Source: Vitellaria paradoxa (Eukaryota > Streptophyta > Magnoliopsida > Ericales > Sapotaceae). From it: a stretch of DNA of 64,000 bases. Of this stretch, positions 46,131 to 59,300 are shown in pieces; position 1 is the stretch's first letter, and every line of letters starts with the position of its first letter. The notes beneath the pieces are model-generated. The model had not been told where the DNA came from, searched no databases, and was given only the letters and a program-made list of their open reading frames with translations. The stretch is taken from the NCBI GenBank assembly GCA_019916065.1, contig CM034234.1, forward strand, positions 9,212,342 to 9,276,341. Reading direction: 5' to 3'. The translations under genes were made by a program, and so were the position numbers.

Positions 46131-47368
46131 TTTATATATAGGCCAAGAAAATTTTAAAACACAAGTAAAAAAAAAAATTAAATTTTTCAGCTTTTCACAA
46201 AAATAAAAGATTTAATATTTTTATTAACTTTCCAACAACCCTAGCCTAATCTCTATCATTCCGAAAATACTTTATATATAATATCTGAAAACTAAATTTA
46301 CCCACTTTGTGTAATAAATTATATTTAAACAAATTATATAATTTAATTGTTACAAAATTTTTTTAAAAGAATAATTATAGAATTTAATTTTAGCCTTACC
46401 GATTACCAAATATAAGGAAATTTATTCAATTAATTATAAAGAAATATATTAATTTTTGTACAAGATATTTATTTTTATTTCAATCTATACCGAATAATTT
46501 ATGCACAAAAATCTAAATAAAAATCGACTTTTATCGACAAATCATCAAATACTTTAAATTTTTCTTTTCAATCACTCTAAACGTTTAACTTATTTTTTCA
46601 ACTAACATTTCAACTTAAAAAAAGCATCAAATAAGAAGTTCATTCATAAAATTAACGTCAAACATATTTTTTGATGCATCAAACGGTAATTAATATGTTT
46701 AGTTTTTAATTTTATTTATTTTGTATGTTTGAAAAAAATTAAACTCACTTAAATGTGTCACCAACAAAACAAAAGAGAAATTTTCAAGAAATTGAACTTT
46801 AAAAATAAATATATTAGTTGAATGAATTAAAAAAATAAAATTTTAAATAGGTCATTTTTTATTGTATTCTAATTTTATGTGGTGCAAAAATCAACTTAAA
46901 TTTCACTTACACAAAGTTATATGTTATGTTAATATTGATTTATTTGAAAATTGTAATTAATTAAAAAATAAATTATTAGCCTATTTTGTATAATTTTCTC
47001 AAAATTAAATATATACATATATTTTTAACAACAAAATACTATATCTTCCGATAACTCTTCTAAATAAAATAAAATATTACAAATCCCTACAAATATAAAT
47101 TACGAGATAATAAAATTTAAAATTTTTACTCATTATATAAATTATGAGATATTTATTTTTATAATTTTATTTTTTTTATACACTTTTATACAGTTCCAAA
47201 CAAACCTTATAAACGCCTAACGCCTAGACGAGTAAAATATTTTTGGAACTGGCCGAGTTCTGATCTGCTAACCAGCTGTGCGGTCTCTCGTTTTCGTGCG
47301 CGAATCCGTCATCGGATCATAGCTGAAATCTCCCTCTCCGACCGGCTAGGGTTTAGGGTTTCAAGAAA
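46131..47368. other. AT-rich intergenic DNA and DCP1 promoter/leader
   Basis: No coding exon or recognisable element is seen to about 47200. From 47220 the composition rises (GCCGAGTTC, CTGCTAACC) and ends in a short leader with TAGGGTTTAGGG just before the DCP1 start. That telomere-like telo-box is common in leaders of plant translation and growth genes. Confidence 0.5.
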
Positions 47369-50300
47369 ATGTCTCAGACCGGAAAACTGATGCCCAATCT
47401 GGACCATAACAGCACAAAAGTACTCAACCTCACTGTGCTTCAGAGAATCGATCCCTACATTGAGGAGATCTTGATCACAGCCGCCCATGTCACCTTCTAC
47501 GAATTCAACATCGATCTCAATCAATGGGTTCGTTTGCTTCTCATTTACTCCGTTTGGTTTCGAAGAATTGAAAAAGATTCACATATAACGTTTTGCTGGA
47601 TAAATTTACTGGCGAAAATTCTGTATCTAAACATTCATTTATGTCTTGTTTTCTCAGTTGATTCGATTTGCGTTTGATTGCAGAGTCGCAAGGACGTTGA
47701 AGGGTCTTTATTTGTGGTCAAGAGGTAAGTGTTCTTTTTTGCATATGCATACAAATCGAAGATGCGAAGTTGATTTTTTTAACAAATAATAATCAAAATT
47801 TTCTCTGCTCTATTATAGGATATATTTTCATTATTCTGGCCCTACTCCACCGGCTAAACAACTAAACTTAATGAAAAACTAACTGCTGTAACCTTTTTTT
47901 TTTTTTTTGAAATGACCGCCCTTCAACCTATATAACCAAAGGATATTCTAAATTTTGAAACAGCCTCCTTTTCCTCTCCCTCTAAATAAGTCAACAAAAA
48001 TAAAAAGGAATTATTCTTCACTCTTTTTTCCCTTCTTCTGTTGATCTCGCATTCCACCAAGTGTGGACAACTCTACTAACGTCCTTGGGAAATTCGTGGG
48101 ACATGCCGAATTGTGATAATACGAAATCCCATAGGAGTTTTATCCATTCACAGTCTACAAAAAGATGACCAACAGGTTCCCCTTCTCTTTTATATGAGCA
48201 ACACTAATTAACAATGGTGGGGTTGGGTACTAAATACGAAGGGTCTCTCTCTTGTGGAAAAAATGCTCTCGGTGCATGTTAAGGGGTCTAGTTGCTAAAA
48301 TGCACCATTTTAGCAATTTTCGGAACAATAATTCTTTCAAACAAGTCAGATCATTCAGGAAAACTTTTTCAAGCTCAAGATGTAACCATTGAGATTGAGG
48401 AAGATTCCAAGATCAAAGGGGGTTATAGAATTATTGAACGTGGTAGAAGTTATGTTAGACTTCTAGTTATCTATGAGGAAGAACTTAGATGGTTGCAACA
48501 GAAATGTTCGAAGCATCATAGGAACACCAAGGTCATCAAATAGGCAGTCTTAGAGGAGGTGCCAGAACTCTTGTTAGTACCATTATCTCCGATGGTATTA
48601 GCAGAAAGCTGGAGCTGCGGCTGTTTGCCCCTTATGGAAGAAGACAAGTTAGACTCCCAGAACTTTCATTCGGTTCTGGTTGGAGGTTTCTAACTGATAT
48701 CTTTAGTGACTTATTGCCTGGTGATAGTTTTCCCTCGTCCAACAAGAATAAGCCTCATGCAAAACTAAATGTTCCTTCTCATGAGGCAATATTCAGTGCT
48801 CGAAATGAATCTAAGTTGTGTATTCAAGCAGTTGCCCTCCCAAAATGGCAAGTCTCCAACATGCGTAGCTCCTACAATGACCAATATGTCACTGTAAACC
48901 ACGCAGGATGTTGTGAGAACAGTATGATTATGAAAGGGTGTTTAGTTGGCAGATTAGGAGGGCCGGGGAAGCCAAGATGGATGCTGTCAAAATTTTAGCT
49001 TGGGTAAACAGAAAATGGAGAATTCCTGGAGGAGTTGGAGTCAAGTATATAGATGGTGAAAGGTTTTAATTTTCTTTTCCCTTTTAGCAGTTAGCTGACA
49101 AGATTAAGAAGAAGCAAACTGTTATCAATGGGGATCCTCTTTGGTTAGATTCTTGGCATAGCTGGAGTTGCTGTTCTAGAAGAAGTTGGAATGTTAATTC
49201 TGTCTGGGTAAGAGTGCTGGGATTGCCTGTATTTTTATGGAGTGCTAATGTTTTTCAGAACATTAGTAACTACTGTGGAGGATTTATGGATTTTGAGCTT
49301 GATCCCTGTCACACTAACAGCTTCCGATGGGCTAGAATCAGAGTTAGAGGCGATGGAAGGAACATTCTTGCATCAGTCAAGATTTTAGTGGGCCAAGCTC
49401 TGTACGACTGTCCTATTTGGGTTGAACGAAGGTCTTGGGTTGATTGGGTGGATGAATCCTGGAATTCTGGAGTTTTTCGGCCACCAGAGGGAAAGGAGAA
49501 GGTGGCGCGTGGTCCATATGTTGGTTCAATGAATCTTCCAACTCTTGGAATTCGAAAAGGTAAGGAGTCATTACACCTAGGGGGCAGCAAAATCTGGGAG
49601 ACATTCAAAGGCTGCAAGGAAGGTTCAGTGGACCCGAGTTGGTGAAATTACTAACTCATTAATGAGGAACAAAATCCCAAATGCATCTCTAATGAGCCAG
49701 CCAACAGTCAATAGGTTTGAAACTCTGAACGACTTTTACAATGAGGATCAATTAATTGCCGACTCTAGAATGGAATCCCATTTAAATGACACTTCCAAAG
49801 GTGAAGAGGAAGAGGCCTATGGAGGTTCTGTCAGCTCTGCTGATAGCTGGAAGTTTTATGGGATTAAGTACAACTCTAGGAAGAAAACAACTCAGACATC
49901 CTCTGACCCATTAACTTCATCCTCACGGGCAAGCCCTCCTCACGAGAAGATCCCAGCAGTCAATCCCATATTGGAAGATAATTCTGTTGAAGGCAACATC
50001 TCTTCTTTTGGGAATTTGCTGGTACCTTTTGGAATGCAGGAAGCTGAAAATGAGGAAGCTCTCGAATGCCAACCTTTGGCTGCAGTTGGGCCTGATGAAT
50101 GAGTGGCCAACTGATTGCAATCATTTGCTACTAGAAAGTTGTGGGCAGGATCAAAACTAGATTTCGGCCTGGGTGATTAACCATATGAAGTCATTTAGGA
50201 AGATTTTGGGCATTTCAAGTGAAGGCTTTGAAGAATATATTATGGTTTTACTGACAATCTATTGAGGAAAAAATGAGGAAGTACAATAGTGGACAGCAGA

Positions 50301-53300
50301 AATTGCAAAAGAGCAGTAAAAGAGGAAGGTGCAAGGGATGTTGAGGAATTTACCATTTTCAATTAGTTACGACAAATGAGATAGGGATCTTCTTAATGAG
50401 AAAGGAAGAGGGGGGAGAGTCTTTGTCTATATGTTTGTAATGAAACCTAAAATCTTAAGCTGGAATATTAGGGGCTGTGGTGGCAAGGATAAGAGAATGC
50501 TGATCAAATCTGTTATTGTTAAACAGCACCCAGATGTAGTTTGTTTGCAGGAAACCAAACTTAGTAGGATTGATGACCTCACTGTTAGGTCTCTTTGGGG
50601 TAGCGGCTGGTGCAAGTGGAAAGCTTTGGAGTCTGTTTGGGCCTCAGGTGGCATTCTGATCATGTGGGACAGCAGAAAACTGAAAGCTACGGATTCTAAA
50701 ATTGGATCTTTCTCCATCTCCTGCACGTTCCAGCAATCTGGATGAGGATTTATCCTGGTCATTCACGGGTGTATATGGTCCAGTAGTATAACATTGGAAA
50801 TCAGAATTTTTGGATGAAGTGGGAGCTGTAGTTTTCAGATGGAACCTGCCATGGTGTTTGGGGGGTGACTTTAACATGACAAGATGCATTGAAGATAAAT
50901 GGGGTTGCAAAAAAAGAGCAAGGCAGATGGATTTCTTTTCAGATTTCATAGAAGGTTTACAATGTATTGACTTGCCTTTGAATGGAAGTAGGTACACTTG
51001 GAGCAACAGAGTTTGTAAGTCCAGGATTGATAGATTCTTGGTTTCTTCTGATTGGGAGGACTTATTCCCTGCAGCCCTTCAGAAATCTCTCCCTAGGATT
51101 GCTTCAGATCATTCCCCTCTCTTGCTGGATGGAGGAGGAATTAAAGAAGGACCAAAACCTTTCAGATTTAAAACATGTGGCTGCAGGTCGAAGGATTCAA
51201 AGATATGGTTGCTCAATGGTGGCAAAAATATAGCTTCAATGGATCTGCTAGTTGCAGACTGACTCAGAAGCTGAAAAATCTAAAATCAGACATGAAATAG
51301 TGGAATTATGAGGTTTTTGGAAGGCTTGAACAGCAGAAAGCCAATTGGAGAAAGACATTCAAGGTGTAGACATGTTGGATGAGGGTTATTATCTAACTGA
51401 TCAAGGGAGAATTTTGAGGCAAGACAAGATTTTGAGCTTAACCAATTTAATCAAAATGGAGGAAATAAGTTGGAGACAAAAATCTAGAATTCGATGGCTC
51501 AAGGAATGTGATCGAAACACAAAATTCTTTCACAAAATGGCATCTGCAAACAAAAGGAGGAATTGGATTGACAAATTGAAAGTTAAGGGGGAGCTTACAG
51601 ATGACCAAGGGCTGATCAAACAGAGTATAGTGGATTTTTTACAAGAAGCTGTTTGCGGAAGAAGAAAATTGTAGGCCTCTAGTGAATGACTTGGAATTCT
51701 CTCAGCTTAGCTCCCCAGCTTGCTGCCAGTCTTGAGCTTCCTTTCACTGAACCTGAGGTGTACCAGGCGCTCATGGATCCAAATGGTGATAAAGCCCCCG
51801 GACTAGATGGATGGACCATCGCCTTCTTCCAAAACTGCTGGTAAATTCTTAAGGAAGACCTGCTGTCTGTGTTTGGAGAATTTCACAGCAGCTGCAGATT
51901 TGTCCGAAGTATGAACTCAACCTTCATCGCATTAATTCCTAAGAAGAATGGAGCTGTGGAACTAAAAGACTTCAGGTCCTATCAGTCTAGTGGGAGCAGT
52001 TTACAAGCTGCTATCAAAGGTCCTAGCTAACAGGCTGAAACAGGTAATAGATAGCCTCATATCTGACTCTCAGCATGCTTTTGTTAGGGGCAGACATATT
52101 TTGGATGCCATTCTCATAGCAAATGAGGTTCTGCACTCTAGAATTAAAAGCAAAAGTGTTGGTTTAATTTGCAAACTGGATATTGAAAAAGCTTTTGATC
52201 ATGTCAACTGGAATTTCTTGCTTTATCTGATGCGAAGAATGGGGTTTGGTGATAGATGGTGTCAATGGATTAATTGGTGTATTTCAACTTCCAGCTTTTC
52301 TGTTTTGATTAATGGCTCTCCTGAAGGCTTCTTTCCTTCCTCTCGGGGTTTAAGACAAGGTGATCCTTTATCACATTTTCTCTTCATTTTAATAATGGAG
52401 GTCCTCAGCAGGATGCTTGAATAAGGCTGAGCAGGCTAGGTTGCATTGAGGGCTTTCCTGTGTTAACCAGCAACAGGAGCATCAATGTCTCGCACCTCCT
52501 ATTTGCAGATGACTCCATTGTCTTATGTGGAGCTAATTTGTTACAGTTAGGCCATCTACGCTGCATTCTATTGGGTTTCGGAGCTGTCACAGGTCTCAAG
52601 ATCAACCTCAGCAAATCTGAGGTCCTGCCTAGTGGGAATTAATTCTGATATGGAGGATTTTGCTACAGTCCTAGGCTGTAAAATTAGCTCTCTCCCTACT
52701 GTTTACTTGGGTATGATCCTAGGAACCAATTTCAGGTCAAAACAAATCTAGGAACCAGTGATTGAGAGGTGCAGAACCAGATTGGCTGAGTGGAAAGTTA
52801 ATTATTTTATCAACGGGGGCGAGGATCACATTGATCAAAAGTGTTCTCTCCAGTCTTCCCATCTATTTTCTTTCTCTTTTCCCAGCCCCTGTGAGTGTTC
52901 TAAAGGAAATGGAAAGGTTGCAAAGAAACTTTCTTTGGGGTAGTAGTGAAGGTGTTTTCAAGCACAACCTAGTGGATTGGAAAGTAGTGTGCAATCCCAT
53001 ACAAATGGAGGGAGCTAGAATTAGGCAGCTGAAGCTGCACAATGAAGCACTCATGGGGAAGTGGCTTTGGAGATTTGCTCATGAAGACTCTTGTCTATGG
53101 AAGAGATTGATTATGACCAAATATGGGGCTGAAAAAGGTGGCTAGACTTCTGTTGCAGGTTCCTCCTCTCTTGGCGCTAGTTTATGGTGATGTATAAGAA
53201 AGAATTGACCCAGATTTGTCAATTGTTTATCTTGGAAGGTGGGAAGGGGGGATATGACTCTGTTTTGGAAACACAAATGGATGGCAAGGGGTTGTCTTTC

Positions 53301-56300
53301 TGAAGTTTTTCCTGAAATTTATGCAATTGCAATAGACAAAAATGCCTTGGTCTCAGATTGTAATATTGGTTCTGGCACAAATAGAGTCTGGAATATTCAG
53401 CTGCGAAAGAGTCTAAATGATTGGGAATTGGATAGCTTCACGACAATGATGGAATTACTCTATTCTTTCCTAATGGAAGACACGGCAGATGCATTGAGCT
53501 GGAAGCAATCCACGCATGAAGATTTTTCAGTAAAATCTTTTTATCTGTTGTTATCAGAAAGGAGAGAAGGATATCTTCCCTTGGATGACTTTATGGAAGG
53601 CCCCTGTTCCTACAAGGGTCACTTTTTTCTCTTGGTGTGCTTTGAGGGGAAGGATTTTGACTATGGACAATCTAAAGCGAAGGGGTTACTCTATCGTTAA
53701 TAGATGCTCATTATGTCTAAGACATGAGGAATCTATTAATCACCTGCTCATCCATTGTGGTTGGGTCACCGAAATCTGGAGTTTAATTCTTTCATGCTTT
53801 GGCGTTCAAATGTATTTTCCTGTTAACTTGAAAAGTTTTCTTTTAGCTTGGTGGGGACAACCTATGGGCAGGAGGAAGAGGAAGATTTGGAATACGATCC
53901 CTTATTGCCTTTTTTGGTTGATTTGGAAGGAACGCAATAGGAGGATTTTCGACAATACAGAACGGACTATTTTGCATTCCAAAGTGTATTCCTTTCTTGT
54001 TTGTTTAGTTGGGTTGAAAAAGGAAAAGAGTTAGATCTTAGCTCTTTTCTACTTTTTATAGCTAGCATGAAATAAGCAGGGGGTAGTTGTAATTTGTTCT
54101 TTACTTTGGCATCTCTTCGATGCTATTAATAAATACTTACTTATCATTTCAAAAAAAAAAAAAACAATGGTGGGGTTGGGTTAGGGAAATAGTGTTGTGG
54201 TAGGTCAATACTGGTGCTAAAGTCAAATTTTGGAGCTTTAAATGGCCCCTTGGAAGACTCAAGTACATTTATTCGGATATGTATGACCTAGGTAGGGATA
54301 AGGAGGGAGACAATGGCTGACTATTTGGAGGTCCGAGATGACAAGATGTTGCTGAATGTCACTCTCCGCAGAGACTGTTTTGACTGGGAAATGTATAGGT
54401 TTGTTTACTTATTAGACTGTTTGCAACAAAGGAAGACTGGGGAGGGGAAGATGATGTTATATAGGAGCTCACTAAGTCAGGGGAGTTTAATGTTAAATCC
54501 TATTATATAGGTTTTTGTTTTGTAACAAAGAGGAGGATTTTTCTTGGAGTAAGTTATGAGAGGTGGGTGTCACTTGTAGGGTGACTTTTTTTTTTTTTTT
54601 TTATGTGGAGTGTTGTTTGGGTTAGAATTTTCACCATTGCTAATTTTCAGAATAAAGGGCAAAGTAAAAATATGCTGCCTTTGTAAAGAGAGCGGGGAGT
54701 TTATTTATCATAAATATTCATTGCTTGTGGACAAGGGCACTGTGGGACCTGCGACTAACATTCTTTGTAGTTCAATGGCTGTTTCCTAAGACGGTAAAGA
54801 ATTTGTTTAGACTTTGGTGGGGCTTCTAGCAAGGGGAATACTTGGCATGCAATTCTTTTTTGTTTATTTTGGTTGGTTTGGAAGGAGAGGAACAAAACAA
54901 TAGAACCTTTGAGTAATCTATATATAGAGTGAATAGCATGTTTTTGTCTACTCTGTGTAGTTGAAAACCTCTCCCCCCACCCCCATGGGCGCCCGCCGCG
55001 CCGCAGGGGGTACAGAGTCAGAGTTGTTTTCTTCTATTTATCTTTGATAGATAAAATGTGGATTTAAGGATTGGGTGTGGTTGTTTCAAGAATGGCATTT
55101 CGTTAATGCCTTAATTTTCTATATTTAATAAAATCCCTCTATTTATTTAAAACATGATTGTCATTAGTAATAATTCTACCATGAATCAAGTGCCCCCCAA
55201 AAAAAAAAAAAAAGCAAATTTCTGCTGAGCCCCAAAAGACCAAACAATTCCATGGTAAAGAAACTTCCCCATTTCCAACCACCAGTTCATAAAAAGATTT
55301 AACATTAAAAACTCATGTCTTAGCCAAGATCCATCTTAAACTATCCCCACCTTCCTGCACCTTTTGAGCATACAATAATCGTGACGAACTAAGGTAACTT
55401 TATACCTCCCATCTTGGAGATTTCTTCTAAAATCAAAACTCCAAACTATTCCAACTCCTGTTTGATTTGGCAACAATTAAGTTATAGCTTTATCCAGTTT
55501 TTGCCGACCCTCCACTAAATTAGTTTTGGTAGTAGAAATTGGTGATCAACTTGTATAAACTGTCCACTAAACCAGTCGGCCTAAGATCATTAATCTCATC
55601 CGCTTCCCCTTTCTTAGGAATTAAAGCAATGATAGATGCATTAGTGTTTTTCTCAAAGCTACCTGAATCAAATAACCGCTCACATGCCTTGTTTTAGAAC
55701 TGCCCAACACTGCTGAAAAAATGCAATAGTCATACCTCATGAAAGAGCCTCATCCCTGTTCAACAACTTAAGAGCGCTCTGTAGACTCTCTTAAAAAATT
55801 CTGCTTCAAGCATAAAATTGTCTTCGCTAGAAATAGACTAACAATCCAACCCACCAAGCCCACATCTCTTTCTCCGAAAAACATACCAGAATAAAAGTTG
55901 CAATGCCTTGTGAAACCTCATCTTCTCACTCGAAAACCCTTCCATCCACAATCATCTTGGCAATATAGTTAATTTGTTTATGTGCATTAATCGTCCTACT
56001 GAAACAATTTGGTATTTTTATCTCTCCTTGAGCCATAAGACCCTTTGATGCACTTACTTACTCCATCATGACCATTTTCCCGTACTCCTCCTTAAGTTGC
56101 ACTTTCCTTTGAATGTCATTTGCAATCAGATTCTCATAATAGAAAAATAAATGCGGGATCATAGATCAGTTCATGGTGGACACAAGATTTTTTAATTAGT
56201 TGTTACTCCTTTGCAAGGGCGGAGCCTAGAAAATTTTGTCTGGGTGGGCACTAATTATAAAACATATAAATGATTAGTGGGGTATCATGAGAGGAATTAA

Positions 56301-59300
56301 AAAAAAAAAAATTGACTATTGGAAAGGAGGAGGAGAGAGAGAAAAAGGTCAAAATGGGGTTAAGTATTTTGTAGTTATATTGGGTAGACCATGTACAATT
56401 GCATTGATAGTATTGAGTTAAATTTTTTTTTTTTTTTTTTTCCATTGGTGGGGCACAATTGGTATTGGGCTAAATTGTTTTCTTTTCTTGGGTGGGCACA
56501 ATTTTTATTGAGTTAAAACATTTTTTTCCTTTTTTTGGGTAGGCACAATTAAACACGGAAGACAATATTAAAAAAAAAATCGCATAATTTTTTATTTTTT
56601 TAGGGTGGGCACGTGCCCACCCTAGGCCAAGCTTGGCTCCGCCTGTGCTCCTTTGATTTTGTTGTTTAATGTGTTTTGCAGTGCGATGAGGGACTGTATT
56701 TTTTATGAATTGTTTGCGCTACTGCTGATTTATGGATAATTTTCTTAACTAATACTGTTGTTACTGACATTGGTATTTGCAGGAACACTCAGCCAAGGTT
56801 CCAGTTCATTGTTATGAATCGGCGAAATACAGGTTTAGTATGTTCTTGCACTGGTGATCTACTAAAGTAAATTCTGGGGTGATCTTTCTTATAAAAAGTT
56901 AAATTGCCCAATGAAATAAAAAGAGTTGAACAGTTTCAGGATGTTATTAGGATTATTGTAGGTGTTTTTGTCCGATCATCTCATCTAGGATTTTCCTTAA
57001 TTTTGCCCGATAAATAGGTGCCTCCTCCTCTCCATTCTCTATCCGTGGTGTTTAAAGCCTTAGGCTATGTTTGAATGGTAGTTGAGAGTTAAGATAGGAA
57101 TCTGATTCCATGTCTCCTTAGTTCTATCGTTTGAGTGAAAGCATGACATGGAATGCCATCTAGGTTGCCTTGGAAAGGCAGAATGAGATTTCCACGCTAG
57201 GTGGGGATCTTATTATTACATCCCCCTAAGGAATCTCAAGTTCCTATCCGAAATCTTATTATTCCCATATAGAATTAGTGAATGATCCAAACACTAAAAT
57301 AGAAGTGACACTATTCATTTCTGAACTTTGATGCTACCACTCACACATGGTCTAAAGGCCTATGGAGCTGAATGGCTCATTTATATTCAGTGGTGAAACA
57401 GGGTTCTGTTGACTGACTAGTTGCTCTGTATTTTGCTTACAGTTACTACCCAATACTATTGTGCAGTAGAAAGTTTTACATACAGTGAAAGGCTGTCAAT
57501 GATCTGATGTGAACCTTGAGTTTGGCTTGCATGATGATTAAAGCTTTGTTAAATTTTTATTCGGTGCTTGAGAACCATATTGAAATAATGTTTCTCTGGG
57601 AATGTATCTATGTACATCTACCATTTGTCATTTGTAATAAATAGTCCTGACTTATTATTCATTATAAACAGAAAATCTTGTGGAGAATCTCCTGGGCGAT
57701 TTTGAATATGAAGTCCAAGTTCCATATTTGTTGTATCGAAATGCTGCCCAAGAAGTTAATGGAATATGGTTCTACAATTCCCGTGAGTGTGAGGAAGTTG
57801 CAGGCCTCTTCAGTAGGTATTTTGTCCTATGTCTTCGTCTCTGAAAAGATTTGCTATAGGTTTTATACTATATAATTCAATGCATATTTTGTGACATGAA
57901 CAATGTGGGTTAGTGGAGGGAATCACCCTTAACTGAGCAGAATGGAAAAAGAAAAAGAAAAAGAAAAAAAGGATCCATGGAGCTGACCCATTTATTTGGG
58001 AAAAGGCTAAGTTGAGTTGAACAATGGATATATGTAGTTGAGGAATAGGTGAAAATTGCACCTGTAAATCTTTCTTCTTGATCAATCAGAAAGATTTAGG
58101 TTGCGGGACCTTTTTGGCAGCCTGTCAAAGAACCATTTCCATGAATATAAATCAAACTTTCAACTCTGCTTAATTGTCGTTGTTTATTATTATTTGTGGC
58201 TCTTTTTGAATTATCAAATGAATACAGTGATCTTTAATGCCTTGGTTAAGACTAAAGAAGAAAACGATTTTTTCAGTTTTATTGATAACTTTCATGGGTA
58301 CATGGGTTTTTTCCTTTTTTTTTTTTTCGGATTTTGTGCTTGATTTGTGTGCCTTTGGACCTTGATGAGCTTTTATCTTTCCCCTAGATTCCTTTTGATG
58401 AGTATTAGAGGTTTTTTTTATTATTTTGTACTTTGATTCTTTTGTCATATAATAGAAATAATTTGAAAGAATGTAAACCTAAAGGTTGGAATAGGTGATA
58501 TATTTGATTTGCCCTCTGCATTTGTAAGCAAAAGGAACTAGGGTTTGGGGCAACATTGCATATGTAGGTACATCTTTTTAATATGTAAATGATTCTATTC
58601 AAAAGGTGCCTATTTTTGCAAATGATTGTGCATGATATAATCTTGAGCAAAAGCAAACACTTACAGATATTTCGTTGGCATTCAGAGGCTAAAATTATTC
58701 AATGAAGTGTTATTAGGTTGGTGGCTTTGGAGATATGCTTGTGAGAGAGAGAAATTTTGTGGGAAAGTGTGGAGAGTTGTCACTTTTGTTTAGCTTGGTT
58801 AGTTTGGGGAGAGAGGAATGGAAGAACGTTTTATGTCATTGAATTTCTCTTGTATATACTGAAAAGCAACTTTTTGTCTACTTTGCCTAGATGGATTGCA
58901 AGGGAGTGGATCTAGATTTTTTTTGTTCTTCTTTGTCTAGATGGGTAGTGGGGGGAATGGATCTCGATTTGCAAAATTTGATGTCTTTTATTGAGAATGT
59001 GTTTGCTTAAATTTTAGGGTGATTGAGGACCCTTTTTGTACTTGGGTGGCTTACCTTTAGTGTCTTTTTAATTACATCATTAATATAAAAAAATAAATAA
59101 ATAAATAAAAAGTTTGTGTCCTCTAGATTTGGGCTTTTATAGGGAAAGTGGTCTTTGTCAACTAGTGCTTGATTTCATGGATCAAGTTTATCGGAGGGAA
59201 TCCAAAACCAATGGGATGATTTTATTCAGTATTTATCTCTATAAGTTGGGAGAGGAGATTAGGTTTGTTTTTGGAGTCATCATTGGATGGACGACCGATG

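Noticed and set aside
51990..52640. Reverse transcriptase as a possible defence or domesticated system
   Set aside because: It lies between an endonuclease and a zf-RVT tail inside a LINE with poly-A and target duplication; it is an ordinary retrotransposon with broken frames.
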